From the NCBI RefSeq assembly GCF_029227915.1, contig NC_079882.1, forward strand, positions 3,534,001 through 3,598,000: 64,000 bases of DNA. The letters run 5' to 3'. Below the pieces are notes generated by a model. That model was not told the origin of the DNA. It was given only the letters and a program-made list of their open reading frames with translations, and ran no database searches. A program made the translations under genes and the position numbers. Shown here piece by piece: positions 35,969 through 46,351 of the stretch. Every line of letters starts with the position of its first letter. Within the stretch, counting starts at the first letter, position 1. Source of the DNA: Hydractinia symbiolongicarpus (lineage: Eukaryota; Cnidaria; Hydrozoa; Anthoathecata; Hydractiniidae).

Positions 35969-38900
35969 ATGTCCGTTTTGCAACTTCCAGCCATACCACC
36001 CTTTGACCCAAATGGAGAACCGACTTCAGTTGGTCAACGATGGACGAAATGGCAGACCAGTCTTAAATACTACATACTAGCAAGTGGAGTTAGGGATGAT
36101 GAAAGAAAGAGGGCAATTTTACTCCACATGATTGGACCTAAATGCCAGGAAATATTTGAAACTTTCTCTGATCCTGGAACAACATTTGAAGAAGCCCTCC
36201 ATAAATTTGATGAACATTTTTCAGTCAAAAAGAACATACCTTTCGAAAGGCATAAATTTCACCAAGCCTCACAACAAGTAGGGGAAAGTACGGATCAATT
36301 CATTACCCGTCTACAACAACTTTCCTTATATTGTGAATATGGATCAGAAACTGACAATGAAATCCGAGACATGGTCATAGCAAAAACATCGAATATTAAA
36401 TTCCGCAAACGTTTACTTATGGAAACTGATTTGAATCTCCAGAAAACACAGGACCTTGGACGACTTTTTGAATCTGCAGAACACCAAAACAAAGAAATAG
36501 CTAATGGTAAACAAACACAACATGACACTGAAGAAGAAAGCTCTGAACAAATCAACAAACTACATGGGCGTAGACCACCTCATCGTAGCCATAGGAAACA
36601 CAATGCACCACCACATCGGAACAACCCAACCAAATCATTCAACAAACCAGAATGTGGTCGCTGTGGTATGAAGAACCACAAAAGTCATGAATGTCGGAGA
36701 TCAAGAGATAAAACATGTAACAAATGTGGTATTAAAGGACATTTTGCAAAAATGTGCCGCACCAAAAATAAACAGCAAGTTCATCAAACCAACCATGAAA
36801 ACTCTGATGACGAAGATGAGGATATCTACCTATACAAGATGAACACTACGAAGTCAAATAACTTCCCCGTTCTAGTAAACAATAGCGAAATGACTGCTAT
36901 CATTGATTCTGGAAGCACAACAAATATCATCGATTTTCGAACCTATAAACGCTTATTCAGCAACATCCAGCTTCAGAAATCCAATGCCCGAATCTACCCA
37001 TACAATGCTACTAAGAAGCTCCCAATCACTGGTACCTTCAAAGCTACAGTTGCAGCAAATCACCATAAAATACTAGCAAAATTCTACGTAATACCTGGTC
37101 AAGGAGGCAATTTACTTGGTCACAAAACAGCTGAGCAGCTAGATCTATTACGAATTGGACCAGCTACAACACCCATCAACCATAGAACATTCCAGTTAGG
37201 TAGCAGAAGTCTGTCAAAAGGCATACCAGTATCAACAGAACAAGTCCTCAACAAAAACAACAAGGTATTCAAAGGAATGGGAAAACTTAACAACTTCAAA
37301 CAGAAACTCCATATTGATCCAGATGTCACCCCCATCCAGCAACCAACTAGGAGACTGCCGTTTCACACCAGAAAGAAAGTTGAAGCAGAGCTCGATAGAC
37401 TGCTGAAATTAGATATCATTGAGCCAGTTAATGGACCAACTTCGTGGGTTTCACCAATTGTCGCAGTACCTAAGAAAAATGGCAAAATTAGATTGTGTGT
37501 GGACATGCGCAGAGCAAACACTGCCATTATCAGAGAGAAGCATCCTATTCCAAAACTGGAAGAAATCCTACCATTATTAAATGGAGCCACTGTCTTCTCA
37601 AAAATTGACCTGCGAGAAGGCTACCATCAAACTGAGTTAGCCGAAGAAAGCAGAAACATTACTGCCTTCATTACCCATAAAGGAATTTTCAGATACAAGC
37701 GTCTCATATATGGTATTTCAAGTGCCTTTGAACATTTTCAGAAAAATATTGAAATGGTAATTGCTGATTGTGAAGGGGCAAAGAACATCTCTGATGATAT
37801 TTTTATCTGGGGAAAAACACAAGCTGAGCATGACCGCAATCTCGATAAGGTTCTTCGTAATCTTTCTGAGAATGGCCTGCGTGTCAACCCAGAAAAATGT
37901 GAGTTTAGCAAGAATAAAATTTTATTTAGTGGATATACTCTCACAACAGATGGCATATCTCCAGACCCTTCCAAAGTCACTGCAGTCAACAAATTCAAAA
38001 CACCAACAACATCGACAGAAGTCAGATCCTTTCTTGGTCTAGTAAATTATTGCAGTCAGTTCATCAAAGACTACAGTACATTATCAGCTCCACTGAGGAA
38101 ACTCACCAAGAAAAATACACCATTCATATGGACAGATCTTGAACAGAAATCATTTGATTTACTCAAAGAAAAACTTTGCACTTCTGAAACTATGGCATTT
38201 TACAATCCTGAGGCGGAAACAGACATAATTGTTGATGCAAGTCCGTATGGTCTTGGTGCCATACTTACACAGAAACAGAAAGATGGAAACTTCAAGCCGG
38301 TAGCATATGGAAGTAGAGCATTAACACCTGTTGAACAGAGATACTCACAAACAGAACGAGAAGCTCTTGCAGTTGCCTTTGGCTGCACACACTTTCACTT
38401 TTTCATATATGACCGTGACTTCGATATCACCACTGATCACAAGAGTCTTTTGCACGTAATGTCACCAACTTCCACATCTCCACCACCGAGGATCCAGAGA
38501 TGGCTTCTTCGCATACAAGGGTATAACTACAAATTAAAATACATTTCTGGTGCCAAAAATGCTGCTGACATACTATCAAGAGACCCTGTTTGTACAGACA
38601 GTGAAGGAGAAACTGACGACTCAATTGAATCCTTTATCAACTTTACAGCAGCAGAAGCAGTACCTAAAAGCTGCAATATCGAAGAGATACAAGATGAAAC
38701 TGCAAAAGACATCATTCTTCAAAAAGTCACCAAAGCCATTAACTCGAAGGCCTGGCCAAAAGATTCTGCTTTGAATCCATACAGACATGCAAAGCATGAG
38801 TTATCCTTTGTGAATAACATTTTACTCAAAGGACAACGAATTGTCATCCCAAGCACTCTACAACAGAAAATGTTGCAGATAGCACATGCTACGCATCAAG

Positions 38901-40069
38901 GAACAACCAAAACTAAACTACTATTACGTGAAAAAGTTTGGTGGCCGCTGATGAACAAACAAATCGAAGATCTAACACTTACCTGTCATGCCTGCCAAGT
39001 AACTGCACCCTCCACCACCAGGCATGAACCGTCACAACCAACAGAAATTCCCAAACAACCTTGGAACACTATTGCAATGGACATTCAAGGCCCTTATCCC
39101 TCTGGTGACAACCTGTTAGTTTTGATTGATTACAGATCCAGATACCCAATAGTTTCTTCTATCAAGAACACTGGTGTGCAAAACATAATAAATGTTATGA
39201 AGCGAACCTTTAGTATTTTTGGTTATCCAAAAACAATTGTAACTGACAACGGTTCACAATTCACGTCCTTCAAATTCAGCCGATACCTTCAACAACATGG
39301 TATAAAACACCGGCGTACAACTCCATACTGGCCACAAGCTAATGGTGAGGTTGAGAGATTTAACCGCACATTGAAGCGACACAATCAAACTGCTGTCATC
39401 ACTGGAAAGGATTGGCGTAAAACTCTTGACACATTCCTTTTGAGTTACCGAACCACACCTCATACCGTAACTAAAGTTCCACCTGCAACACTGATGTTCG
39501 GTAGACCGCTAACGAATGATCTTCCTGACGTTAGTCAACTTGTGAAAAGCAACAGTGAATTGGATATAGAAGTAAACAAGAATGATGAAAAGCACAAACA
39601 GAAATCCAAGGAAAACACCGACCAGAACCGCAAGGCAAAAACTGTCACTTTTGAAGTCGGACAAAAGGTATTGTTGAAAAATCTTACCGACAACAAAAAC
39701 AAACTTTCACCGCCCTGGTTAAAGGAAGTCTTCACCATCATTAAAGTATACAAACGAAGCATCATGGTTCGAAACAAGGAAGGAAAAACGTTTCTACGAG
39801 CAAACGGACACGCGAAACTGTATAGATCTGCGAAGGGTAAGCAATCGAGTGTTTCTAACGCGCGAAACAGGGCAGACCCTTGCACCTGCTCAAGCAATGC
39901 GAATTTTGATGAGAACCAACAATCTAAACCGAATGATGGCCATAACAAAGAAGAAGATCTATACGAAAAGAAAAACCACAAGAACGGTGCAAAAACCTAC
40001 CCGAAACGACAAAGAAAAACTACAGAGCGTTACGTCATCATCAATCCGAAGCGCAAGAAGAAGACTTAG
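35969..40069 (+). CDS. Gag-Pol polyprotein of the LTR retrotransposon
   Basis: One uninterrupted frame of 1366 residues from the ATG at 35969; the frame is open further upstream to 35933 without an earlier ATG. Gag is followed by two CCHC zinc knuckles (about residues 228-263), aspartic protease DSGST (about 312), reverse transcriptase with KIDLREGYHQ (about 545) and catalytic ISDD (about 607), RNase H (VDASPYGLGA, about 755; TDHKSL), the integrase zinc domain (CHACQ, about 1007) and a DD35E core (D near 1037 in MDIQGP, D near 1091 in TDNGSQ, E 36 residues further in NGEVE). No chromodomain is visible. Gag and Pol are fused without the usual frameshift, so their ratio must be set another way, for example by proteolysis. 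All catalytic residues are present, so it may be active. Confidence 0.95.
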   Translation: MSVLQLPAIPPFDPNGEPTSVGQRWTKWQTSLKYYILASGVRDDERKRAILLHMIGPKCQEIFETFSDPGTTFEEALHKFDEHFSVKKNIPFERHKFHQASQQVGESTDQFITRLQQLSLYCEYGSETDNEIRDMVIAKTSNIKFRKRLLMETDLNLQKTQDLGRLFESAEHQNKEIANGKQTQHDTEEESSEQINKLHGRRPPHRSHRKHNAPPHRNNPTKSFNKPECGRCGMKNHKSHECRRSRDKTCNKCGIKGHFAKMCRTKNKQQVHQTNHENSDDEDEDIYLYKMNTTKSNNFPVLVNNSEMTAIIDSGSTTNIIDFRTYKRLFSNIQLQKSNARIYPYNATKKLPITGTFKATVAANHHKILAKFYVIPGQGGNLLGHKTAEQLDLLRIGPATTPINHRTFQLGSRSLSKGIPVSTEQVLNKNNKVFKGMGKLNNFKQKLHIDPDVTPIQQPTRRLPFHTRKKVEAELDRLLKLDIIEPVNGPTSWVSPIVAVPKKNGKIRLCVDMRRANTAIIREKHPIPKLEEILPLLNGATVFSKIDLREGYHQTELAEESRNITAFITHKGIFRYKRLIYGISSAFEHFQKNIEMVIADCEGAKNISDDIFIWGKTQAEHDRNLDKVLRNLSENGLRVNPEKCEFSKNKILFSGYTLTTDGISPDPSKVTAVNKFKTPTTSTEVRSFLGLVNYCSQFIKDYSTLSAPLRKLTKKNTPFIWTDLEQKSFDLLKEKLCTSETMAFYNPEAETDIIVDASPYGLGAILTQKQKDGNFKPVAYGSRALTPVEQRYSQTEREALAVAFGCTHFHFFIYDRDFDITTDHKSLLHVMSPTSTSPPPRIQRWLLRIQGYNYKLKYISGAKNAADILSRDPVCTDSEGETDDSIESFINFTAAEAVPKSCNIEEIQDETAKDIILQKVTKAINSKAWPKDSALNPYRHAKHELSFVNNILLKGQRIVIPSTLQQKMLQIAHATHQGTTKTKLLLREKVWWPLMNKQIEDLTLTCHACQVTAPSTTRHEPSQPTEIPKQPWNTIAMDIQGPYPSGDNLLVLIDYRSRYPIVSSIKNTGVQNIINVMKRTFSIFGYPKTIVTDNGSQFTSFKFSRYLQQHGIKHRRTTPYWPQANGEVERFNRTLKRHNQTAVITGKDWRKTLDTFLLSYRTTPHTVTKVPPATLMFGRPLTNDLPDVSQLVKSNSELDIEVNKNDEKHKQKSKENTDQNRKAKTVTFEVGQKVLLKNLTDNKNKLSPPWLKEVFTIIKVYKRSIMVRNKEGKTFLRANGHAKLYRSAKGKQSSVSNARNRADPCTCSSNANFDENQQSKPNDGHNKEEDLYEKKNHKNGAKTYPKRQRKTTERYVIINPKRKKKT

Positions 40070-40289
40070 AGAAAAAATAAGAACGATAACAAGATAATGA
40101 TAACAAGAACGATAATGATAAACGATGTATATATATAGCAGACGAACGATACGATGTATATAGTAAAAGACCGATGTGTATAGCTGAAGAACAAAAACGT
40201 TTTATGTACGTGCAGAGGAACTGAGTTGAAAAGCAAATATGTGAACATGTTATAAAACAAACAATCAAGAAATCAACAACAATAACTTC

Positions 40290-40303
40290 GAGAAAAAGAG
40301 GGA
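40290..40303 (+). promoter_or_regulatory. Polypurine tract
   Basis: GAGAAAAAGAGGGA lies immediately before the 3' LTR, where plus-strand synthesis is primed. Confidence 0.8.
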
Positions 40304-40304
40304 T

Positions 40305-40471
40305 TGTAATATATTTTACTAGGTATATATCGGATGCCGTGAGTTTCGGCTGGCTCTCAAAACACGATCCAAGATGGCGTCACAGCATCTGATATCAGAC
40401 TTTATGTTTATATGTGATTAGCTTCTTTTATCAGAAGAATACTTTTTATCTGATGATAGATAAATACTACA
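40305..40471 (+). repeat. 3' LTR (167 bp)
   Basis: Reads identical to the 5' LTR and is followed by the AATAG target duplication at 40472-40476. Confidence 0.95.
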
Positions 40472-40476
40472 AATAG

Positions 40477-43400
40477 GGTAGAGTAGGCACAACCGCCACG
40501 CTCACTTAGGAATATGGCTAATACTTTTTCAAACTTTTTACGAACAAGTTCATGATGTGCGTTTAAATTCAAGGAAGTTGTAAAAACAGATGAAAACCTA
40601 AGCTAAAAAGTCTGCGATAAAATACTTTAATTATGAATCAGCCGTCATTCTTTCTGTAGTAACAGCGACTTTTAAAACGGTTAAGAGTATATTTAACAAA
40701 AAGCAAGGTTGAGGCTATTTCACCCACCGCGAGAATTGTATGAGTTATTACCCGCCAGAATCGTATGATTGTTTTACTTGCAGGATCTATCCTCCTAGCT
40801 CAAATAAAAGCTTTGACACTGCTTAACTGGTTATAAGAACAATAACGGAGCATTATACGTTTTTGTATAAAGCCAATTCTAGAAGACAGGCTGAGATTTT
40901 AGGCTTAAAATCTTTAAAGATAAGTAACCGAGATTTAAACTTTTGGAGCAACTTACAAAACTTAACAAAAAGTCTAAGATTAAAAGTTTGCCTATAAATA
41001 CAAAATTAAAATGAAATATGAAGTTGTGTTTAACAAACTTGTAAACATCTTCTAAAGCAAGAAAAAAATTGGCCTCGATTGAAGTTACAAATCCGTTAAA
41101 AGGAATTTTTAAATGGGTGTTTTTGCTCATAAGAGCAATTACTAATTCCTTTTACTGGAGAAAAATATAATTGATAGACACAAATGCTTTGGAAGGGTTA
41201 GCAAGTGAATCAAACGTCGGAAAGTAAATACAATGCAACCAGATATTTCACACCCTTTTTTGATTTATTTTGCCCTTCAAGATCTGCCTGAGTTTTAATT
41301 TTTTTCACCAGTTACACTTATGACGTCATGAGGTTATTAAGCTAATAAAATGAGATGATAGATCTTCTATAGAGCTATTGAAATCAATACCTATATTCTG
41401 TTCTGTATTCTGTTCTGTATGGCCGATTCGGCCGCCATATTCTCTTGAGTATAAAACCTTAATAACCTGGACCTAATAGCCAGACCCAGCGTAATTTTTT
41501 TTACCACCAGGAAATCAGAATAGTAAGTTGAAAAAGATTACGCTGGGTCGCAAACGATTTTACTGCGGCCAGAATACTGACCGCGCTTTTTGATTGGTTA
41601 ATTCTATTGTTCTTTTGCGCATTTGGTCAAAATCGGGAAATCTTTTGTTTTGAGCGCGAATGGCCTCATTGAGCCGAACAAATATAATAAATTATTGTAT
41701 TATTTAAGAGCTTTGTGCTCATTGGTTGATTGTAATTCGGAGTTTACTATGAGGTGGATTAGAATTTTACGGATTTGCTCCGACATTTATTTGCGTCTAA
41801 GCTTTCGTTTGAGAGAAACTGAATTTGATATCCACGAAGAAACTTAGTTAACTATCTTTATATTTCTAAAATGTAACGTCGTCACAATCCGTTTCTTGCA
41901 AGAAAAAAAAGAGTTTGTAATCTCCAGTTCAAGGAAGAATAAAAATCGCTAATCAAAATAAAAAGAAATTCGAGTTTTGTTCCGTTCCATTACTCACGTT
42001 TTGCGAATAATATTTTAATATTTAGAAATATTGTATAGTCGTGATCTTTTGAAGACTTTATCACAGTGTTTTTTGTTTTTGTGTCCTGTCTTGTACACCT
42101 TGGATTTTATTTACAAAACTATAAAAGCTCTGTGGGTTAAATTTCATGAGCAAGCCTATAGTTTTATCTAGGAAGGGTGTTTTTGCGTTTTGCGGCTACT
42201 TAAATTGTGCTCAAAATGTAATATACGTCATGAAATGAAGGTTGAAGTAAAGAAACACACTTTGTAAAAAAGTAGCGTAACTTCAAATCGAGGCTGTTAT
42301 ACAAAAAAACCACACACGTGTATCACGATTCTAAATCACGTGGAAATGGAACTGGGAACAAAGTAGTTTTGTAAATAAGGTCGTTTTAGTGAAACGTGTA
42401 TGTGTTTTTCTAATTCTTTTTTATCTTCTTCAATAAAAAAATCCAGATAAGTTTAATATCTTTGGAAATGTTTTTTTATACACTTGTAAATTATGTATAA
42501 GAATGAAAAAACGTTGGCTTGAATTTTTTTGAAAAAGCGAATTTTAAAAATCAATGCTCGTTTCCTTTACTACTGTAAGTTGATTTTGTTGGGATATACT
42601 GATCGTTGCATATTTTATGACGCGTGGATAAATTATCTATGTCAAGTGTAAACCAGTGACATTCCAGAACTTACTAGTCTGTACCAGTGGTTTCTTCACC
42701 ACCGACCTCGATGTCAACAAGGCAAGAAACCCTGGAACGAGGTTGCAAATAATGAACTTACTTTATCGGCAAGAAGCAGATGTTCAAACAATTACTACTT
42801 TCACAACAATAAAATTACTAGCCATGAGAAAAATTACTAGTCATTATAAATATATGCATTGCACCATTTATTTTTCTTCTTTATTTTTTTTGCTTGAGTT
42901 TTCAATTTGATTTCTGACGGAAAGGCAGAATTCATTTATTTGGACTCTAAGAAGGAAAGACGTAGCAATGTATAAAAGCGTTAGTGCTCCAGTTTCGTAA
43001 CAGTGTATCGTATACATGTTCAAGAAAGTGATTTGTGTGAGGGTAAGCTTTTTTGTCCTCTCAGGCATAAACAGCGATAAAATTCGACTATGACATTATT
43101 TTTAGCGGCTTTCCGTAGTTTGCTAGCAATGTTTATAATCTCAATTTATTTGTGATGGCGAACATGAGGGCGAAGTTGATTGTCTAATTTCGTTTCACGC
43201 AAAAAAGTAGAAATAGAAAAAGTGTTTTGCACTGACTTGCTTGTCTTAACAATTTCAAGTAACGTTTGCCCGAGTTATTGTGATTTCAAGGATTCATACT
43301 AAAACATTTTTGATGTTTTAGGTAGAGCGGGAGGGAGAAGAAGTTATTCTTGGTATCAACGTTGCGTTGTTAAGCGTAAACTTTTGTGATTTAGAAACCA

Positions 43401-43955
43401 TATGTTCACCATTTCAAAGTTTTTCAATTTTTTTTCTTAGGATTTATAAAATCTTCTATTTTTTGTTTAGATGGAAAACCTTAAAAGTAATAATTGTTAC
43501 GAATTCGTGTAACCACACATCTTTCCACAAAGTTTCAGTGCGGGTCAATAAACAGAAAAAAAGTTTGATAAATGCTAATTCGACAACTTATATAAGAATT
43601 TTAAGAAATAACTTTGGTTTGCTCCTAAAGGAATTGTTAAAAGTATTTTTGCAAATTAATCTCCCGAAAACGGGCTAAAATGTTCTCGCTGAATAGAAAG
43701 TGGATCAATCGATTTTAAAATTTGATTGTATTTTAACTCTTTTGAGCACTTATTCTTGTAAACTGAATTCTTATGGAAAGGTGTGTTTTGGAACCTACAT
43801 AAACGGTCCAGTATATCTATAGGTGAACACGTGAGAGCTTACACAGAAGCAAAAGAAAAAGAATTTTCTTAATCTACATTCACATGAACGTATTTTTTTA
43901 CGTAAGAGCGTAAGGGAGAATGTTCTTTCATTGCTACATTAGAGATAGGGAAATG
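40477..43955. other. Intergenic DNA between the LTR element and the Polinton
   Basis: Several short open frames (40879-41130 -, 41623-41847 +, 43367-43678 +) show no domain and are judged chance. It holds the inverted repeat at 41483-41549 and a repeat-end motif (CCCTGGAACGAGGTTGC) near 42728, which mirrors the one near 22530. Confidence 0.5.
41483..41549. repeat. Short inverted repeat with GACCCAGCGTAAT arms
   Basis: Perfect 13-bp arms GACCCAGCGTAAT (41483-41495) and ATTACGCTGGGTC (41537-41549) flank a 41-bp spacer. Small MITE-like element or stem-loop. Confidence 0.6.
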
Positions 43956-44165
43956 TATGTTCTAGCACAGTCGCGCACGCGCACAACAAATCCAGTACCA
44001 TGCGGTGCTTAGCCATGTATATCCAGTACCTAGTAGGGTAAGTCCCCAACGCATGCAGTGCCGAATAGGGGTAAGTCCCTAATGAGTGATGACGTCATGA
44101 AATCATACAAATAGGAGTAAAATTCTAGCACAGGGGAATTCCCTAGTGATACTAATAATCATCAA
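43956..44165 (+). repeat. Left terminal inverted repeat of the Polinton
   Basis: From TATGTTCTAGCACAG to about GATACTAATAATCATC. It matches the right end inverted, with scattered substitutions and one 13-bp length difference. It includes two GGGTAAGTCCC direct copies and a TGACGTCA palindrome. Confidence 0.9.
44088..44096. promoter_or_regulatory. TGACGTCA palindrome in the left TIR
   Basis: A perfect CREB/ATF-type site (GATGACGTCATG) is conserved in both TIRs. Possible host-factor site for transcription of the outward genes. Function inferred only from the motif. Confidence 0.3.
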
Positions 44166-44188
44166 TAATCAACGCATGCGCAATCAAG

Positions 44189-44551
44189 ATGAGAATAAAC
44201 GTCCACCTTCCAAGGTTGAATTGTGTAAGCAGGGAGAGGATGGATCAATTTAGGACGCAAGGCATGTGTAATATGTGCAATAAGGCCGTAGAAAAGATGC
44301 CAGACATGCTAGCTTGGGTACCATACTTTTTCAAGACGCAGGACATGTGCGACAAGACTTTCCTAGTGGACCATGAGATATTCTGGTTTCTCCCCAACCA
44401 CTTCAAGACAAAGGACATGTGCAACAAAGCCGTTGAATATCATGCCTGCTTGCTAAGGATTGTGCCAAGCAAGTTCAAAACACATGACATGCGCATCAAC
44501 ATGTGTCCAATATGTAAGTGGAATCCTCTGATGTTGTTGAAATGTATATAA
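44189..44551 (+). CDS. Polinton cargo: protein of about 24-residue F-K-T-x-x-M-C repeats
   Basis: The 120-residue product has four successive units beginning FRTQGMC, FKTQDMC, FKTKDMC and FKTHDM. The better-kept units continue with NKAVE or similar, then a hydrophobic segment ending in VP or LP, at a period of about 24 residues. The layout suggests paired helices forming a solenoid. The first unit has an inserted repeat of MCN and the last loses its Cys, so the copy may be shortened or damaged. I recall similar M-C-x-x-A-V repeats from cnidarian and giant-virus-like proteins without an assigned function. It lies first inside the left TIR, transcribed inward. The ATG at 44189 is the longest start; 44239 is an alternative. 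Confidence 0.55.
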   Translation: MRINVHLPRLNCVSRERMDQFRTQGMCNMCNKAVEKMPDMLAWVPYFFKTQDMCDKTFLVDHEIFWFLPNHFKTKDMCNKAVEYHACLLRIVPSKFKTHDMRINMCPICKWNPLMLLKCI

Positions 44552-44735
44552 AATGGTACTCTGTTACTGGTGCTCTGTAGAACTATGCGACAAAGTCAGG
44601 TGCCCAATGGGATGCAACCCTCCACAAGTAAGTACAAAACATGCGAGGAAATCTGTCTTTTTTCATGTCAAAGAAACATGGCTGCCCATATGAGCAATGA
44701 TGGTAAGTACATGTACGAGGGCTACTTCTGTGGAG

Positions 44736-44894
44736 ATGGCTTATGTGGAAGAGCGAAAGGTGTATGATAGTTTGTACGGAATGTCGCTGTGGCTGTTGAA
44801 AAGGCGCTACAAAGGAAGGCCTGCTCCGGACTGGAGAGGCCTCAGAAGATTTGGGGGCAACTTGACGCAAGAGGAACTTTTGGAGTTGATTTGA
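44736..44894 (+). CDS. Small Polinton reading frame, unknown
   Basis: About 52 codons, basic and aromatic (YDSLYGMSLWLLKRR), ending in an acidic helix-like tail. No family recognised. It could be the surviving part of a larger damaged gene, since the adjacent frame at 44570-44767 is also open and Cys-rich. Confidence 0.3.
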   Translation: MAYVEERKVYDSLYGMSLWLLKRRYKGRPAPDWRGLRRFGGNLTQEELLELI

Positions 44895-44943
44895 AGCTAA
44901 CGTTATCTTGCAACAAGGTTGTAAGATAATACTACTATAATAA

Positions 44944-45144
44944 ATGTGCATTAACTGTCAGCAATCAAAATTCGATATTTTCGGAACTGCAACATTCATG
45001 ACTTTTATGGCTGGCATTGGTATCTCCCTCCCGCTTATGGCTCTGGCATTGGTAGAAGAATCAGAGAGGGAGAAGGATAATGAACGGAAGATTCAATGCC
45101 TAAAGGATCGTCTTGAAGACTATAGAATAAATGGAGCACTGTGA
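44944..45144 (+). CDS. Small Polinton membrane protein
   Basis: 66 residues: a CxxC at the N-terminus (MCINCQQ), one hydrophobic span (about residues 18-37, GTATFMTFMAGIGISLPLMA), then a charged coiled-coil-like tail. No family recognised. Its stop overlaps the start of the next frame by 14 bp, a compact viral-style arrangement. Confidence 0.4.
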   Translation: MCINCQQSKFDIFGTATFMTFMAGIGISLPLMALALVEESEREKDNERKIQCLKDRLEDYRINGAL

Positions 45145-45316
45145 GGACTGTAAAGGGGTACTTGACGAGTATGATAGATGTACCTGCGGGCGCCGGTTCC
45201 TTGTACACGGTAAAATGTTGTGTTGGTACTGCTACTATGAATATATCACATATAATGGGGGTGGTTGCGCATGTACAATGGCACGCAAATCTCTGAAGTC
45301 GTTCGAAATACAATAA
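45131..45316 (+). CDS. Small Cys-rich (zinc-ribbon-like) Polinton protein
   Basis: 61 residues with paired cysteines: HCEDC, then CTCGRR, then CWYCYYEY, a spacing that could hold one or two zinc ions. The region after residue 45 overlaps the next gene and may not be native if a frameshift lies there. Function unknown. Confidence 0.45.
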   Translation: MEHCEDCKGVLDEYDRCTCGRRFLVHGKMLCWYCYYEYITYNGGGCACTMARKSLKSFEIQ

Positions 45317-45678
45317 GGAAGATGCTACGATTTGAGAATGAGCTTGTCAAGCCTAAATTATTCTACTCATTTGCTGTTACTTTTACGGACATCAATGATA
45401 TCAACATGTACTATCTAACAGTATCGGATCCCATTCCTGCTAATGGAGGTAAGGATCAAAGGTATATAGTAGGGTACCATACTAAGCTCAAATACTACAA
45501 GGATACGATCACGACCAAATTCTACGGTATGCCAGTACTCTATGATGAGCTATGCCAAGCCGGTACCATCCTGGCTATTTCATTGGTGTATGTGCAAGGT
45601 AAAAACTACTACCCCCAAGTACACATCGAATGTCGATATAAGGACTTTAAAAAGGAATGGCTTCTGAGCGAGGATTAA
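45271..45678 (+). CDS. Polinton hypothetical protein, about 135 residues
   Basis: It runs from the ATG at 45271 to the stop at 45678. Predicted mixed alpha/beta with a conserved-looking aromatic core (KLFYSFAVTFTDINDINMYYLTVSD), ending in a basic helix. No family recognised. It overlaps the upstream Cys-rich frame by 46 bp, unusually long, which may point to a lost base upstream. Confidence 0.45.
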   Translation: MYNGTQISEVVRNTIRKMLRFENELVKPKLFYSFAVTFTDINDINMYYLTVSDPIPANGGKDQRYIVGYHTKLKYYKDTITTKFYGMPVLYDELCQAGTILAISLVYVQGKNYYPQVHIECRYKDFKKEWLLSED

Positions 45679-45751
45679 AAACTAAATATTTTATAGGCCA
45701 CACAAGACCTCTAAAATATTTCAAATTAGGGTCTATACTTAGGTGGGAACT

Positions 45752-46351
45752 CTAGGTCCCGCTTGCATGCTGCGCAGGTCGAACGTGTTTTAAAATTTCA
45801 TCATGCATTTCTTTCCTCCCTTCATCCCGGCTTTTCGCAACTAGCTGGGCACGCTCTTGTTCATTGATGGAGTTCACAATACGATTAAAACGCTGTCGCA
45901 TCTGTTCCTTTAACAGCATATACCTTTCCTTTCCACGGCTAATCAGGCTGTACTCGTAGTCACTGATCACTGATTCTTTACCTTCATGTTTCTTGGATTT
46001 GACACCAAGCCTTTTTGAAGCGTTTCTAAGACCTGCTTGATCTATCCTGGAGCCAATCGTCAGCCCTCCCATCGCTATAGCAAGGAGGACCCCTAAGCCT
46101 GAAACAATGGCCCCAATGTTAACCCCGGATGTAATCACGCTCACGCCAAGCAGACCGTGGTCACAGAAGCGTACCCACGTCCCATGCATCTCTCACTTCT
46201 TCGCAAGCTTTTCCCGCTCCTTGATCTCATTTCGTAGATACTTCTCAATATCATCAATTTTTTTGAGTCTTTATATTTGGCTTTCGTGGATGGTATCGTC
46301 CTCCGCAGGTGCACTCGGTAAATTTGGGTACAGCTTAGCTAAATCGCTCAT
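45752..46351 (-). pseudogene. Polinton membrane/coiled-coil protein, two in-frame stops
   Basis: Starting at the ATG at 46351, one frame of about 199 codons is interrupted by TAA near 46271 and TGA near 46193. The N-terminal part is a short acidic leader and a charged helix (KKIDDIEKYLRNEIKERE). The middle has a hydrophobic double span (about GVSVITSGVNIGAIVSG and onward). The C-terminal part is a long basic/acidic helix. The order leader, helix, paired hydrophobic span and helical tail recurs in Polinton proteins of cnidarians. Its start overlaps the stop of the next upstream minus-strand gene (TAAATG). Confidence 0.55.

Larger units (their letters stand above)
35589..40471 (+). mobile_element. 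Ty3/gypsy-type LTR retrotransposon, apparently complete
   Basis: A 4883-bp element bounded by two LTRs that read identical and begin TG / end CA. It is flanked by the 5-bp direct repeat AATAG (35584-35588 and 40472-40476). It has a primer-binding region just inside the 5' LTR, a purine-rich tract just before the 3' LTR, and one long gag-pol frame in the order protease, reverse transcriptase, RNase H, integrase, which defines Ty3/gypsy. Identical LTRs indicate a recent insertion. No envelope-like frame is present. Confidence 0.95.
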
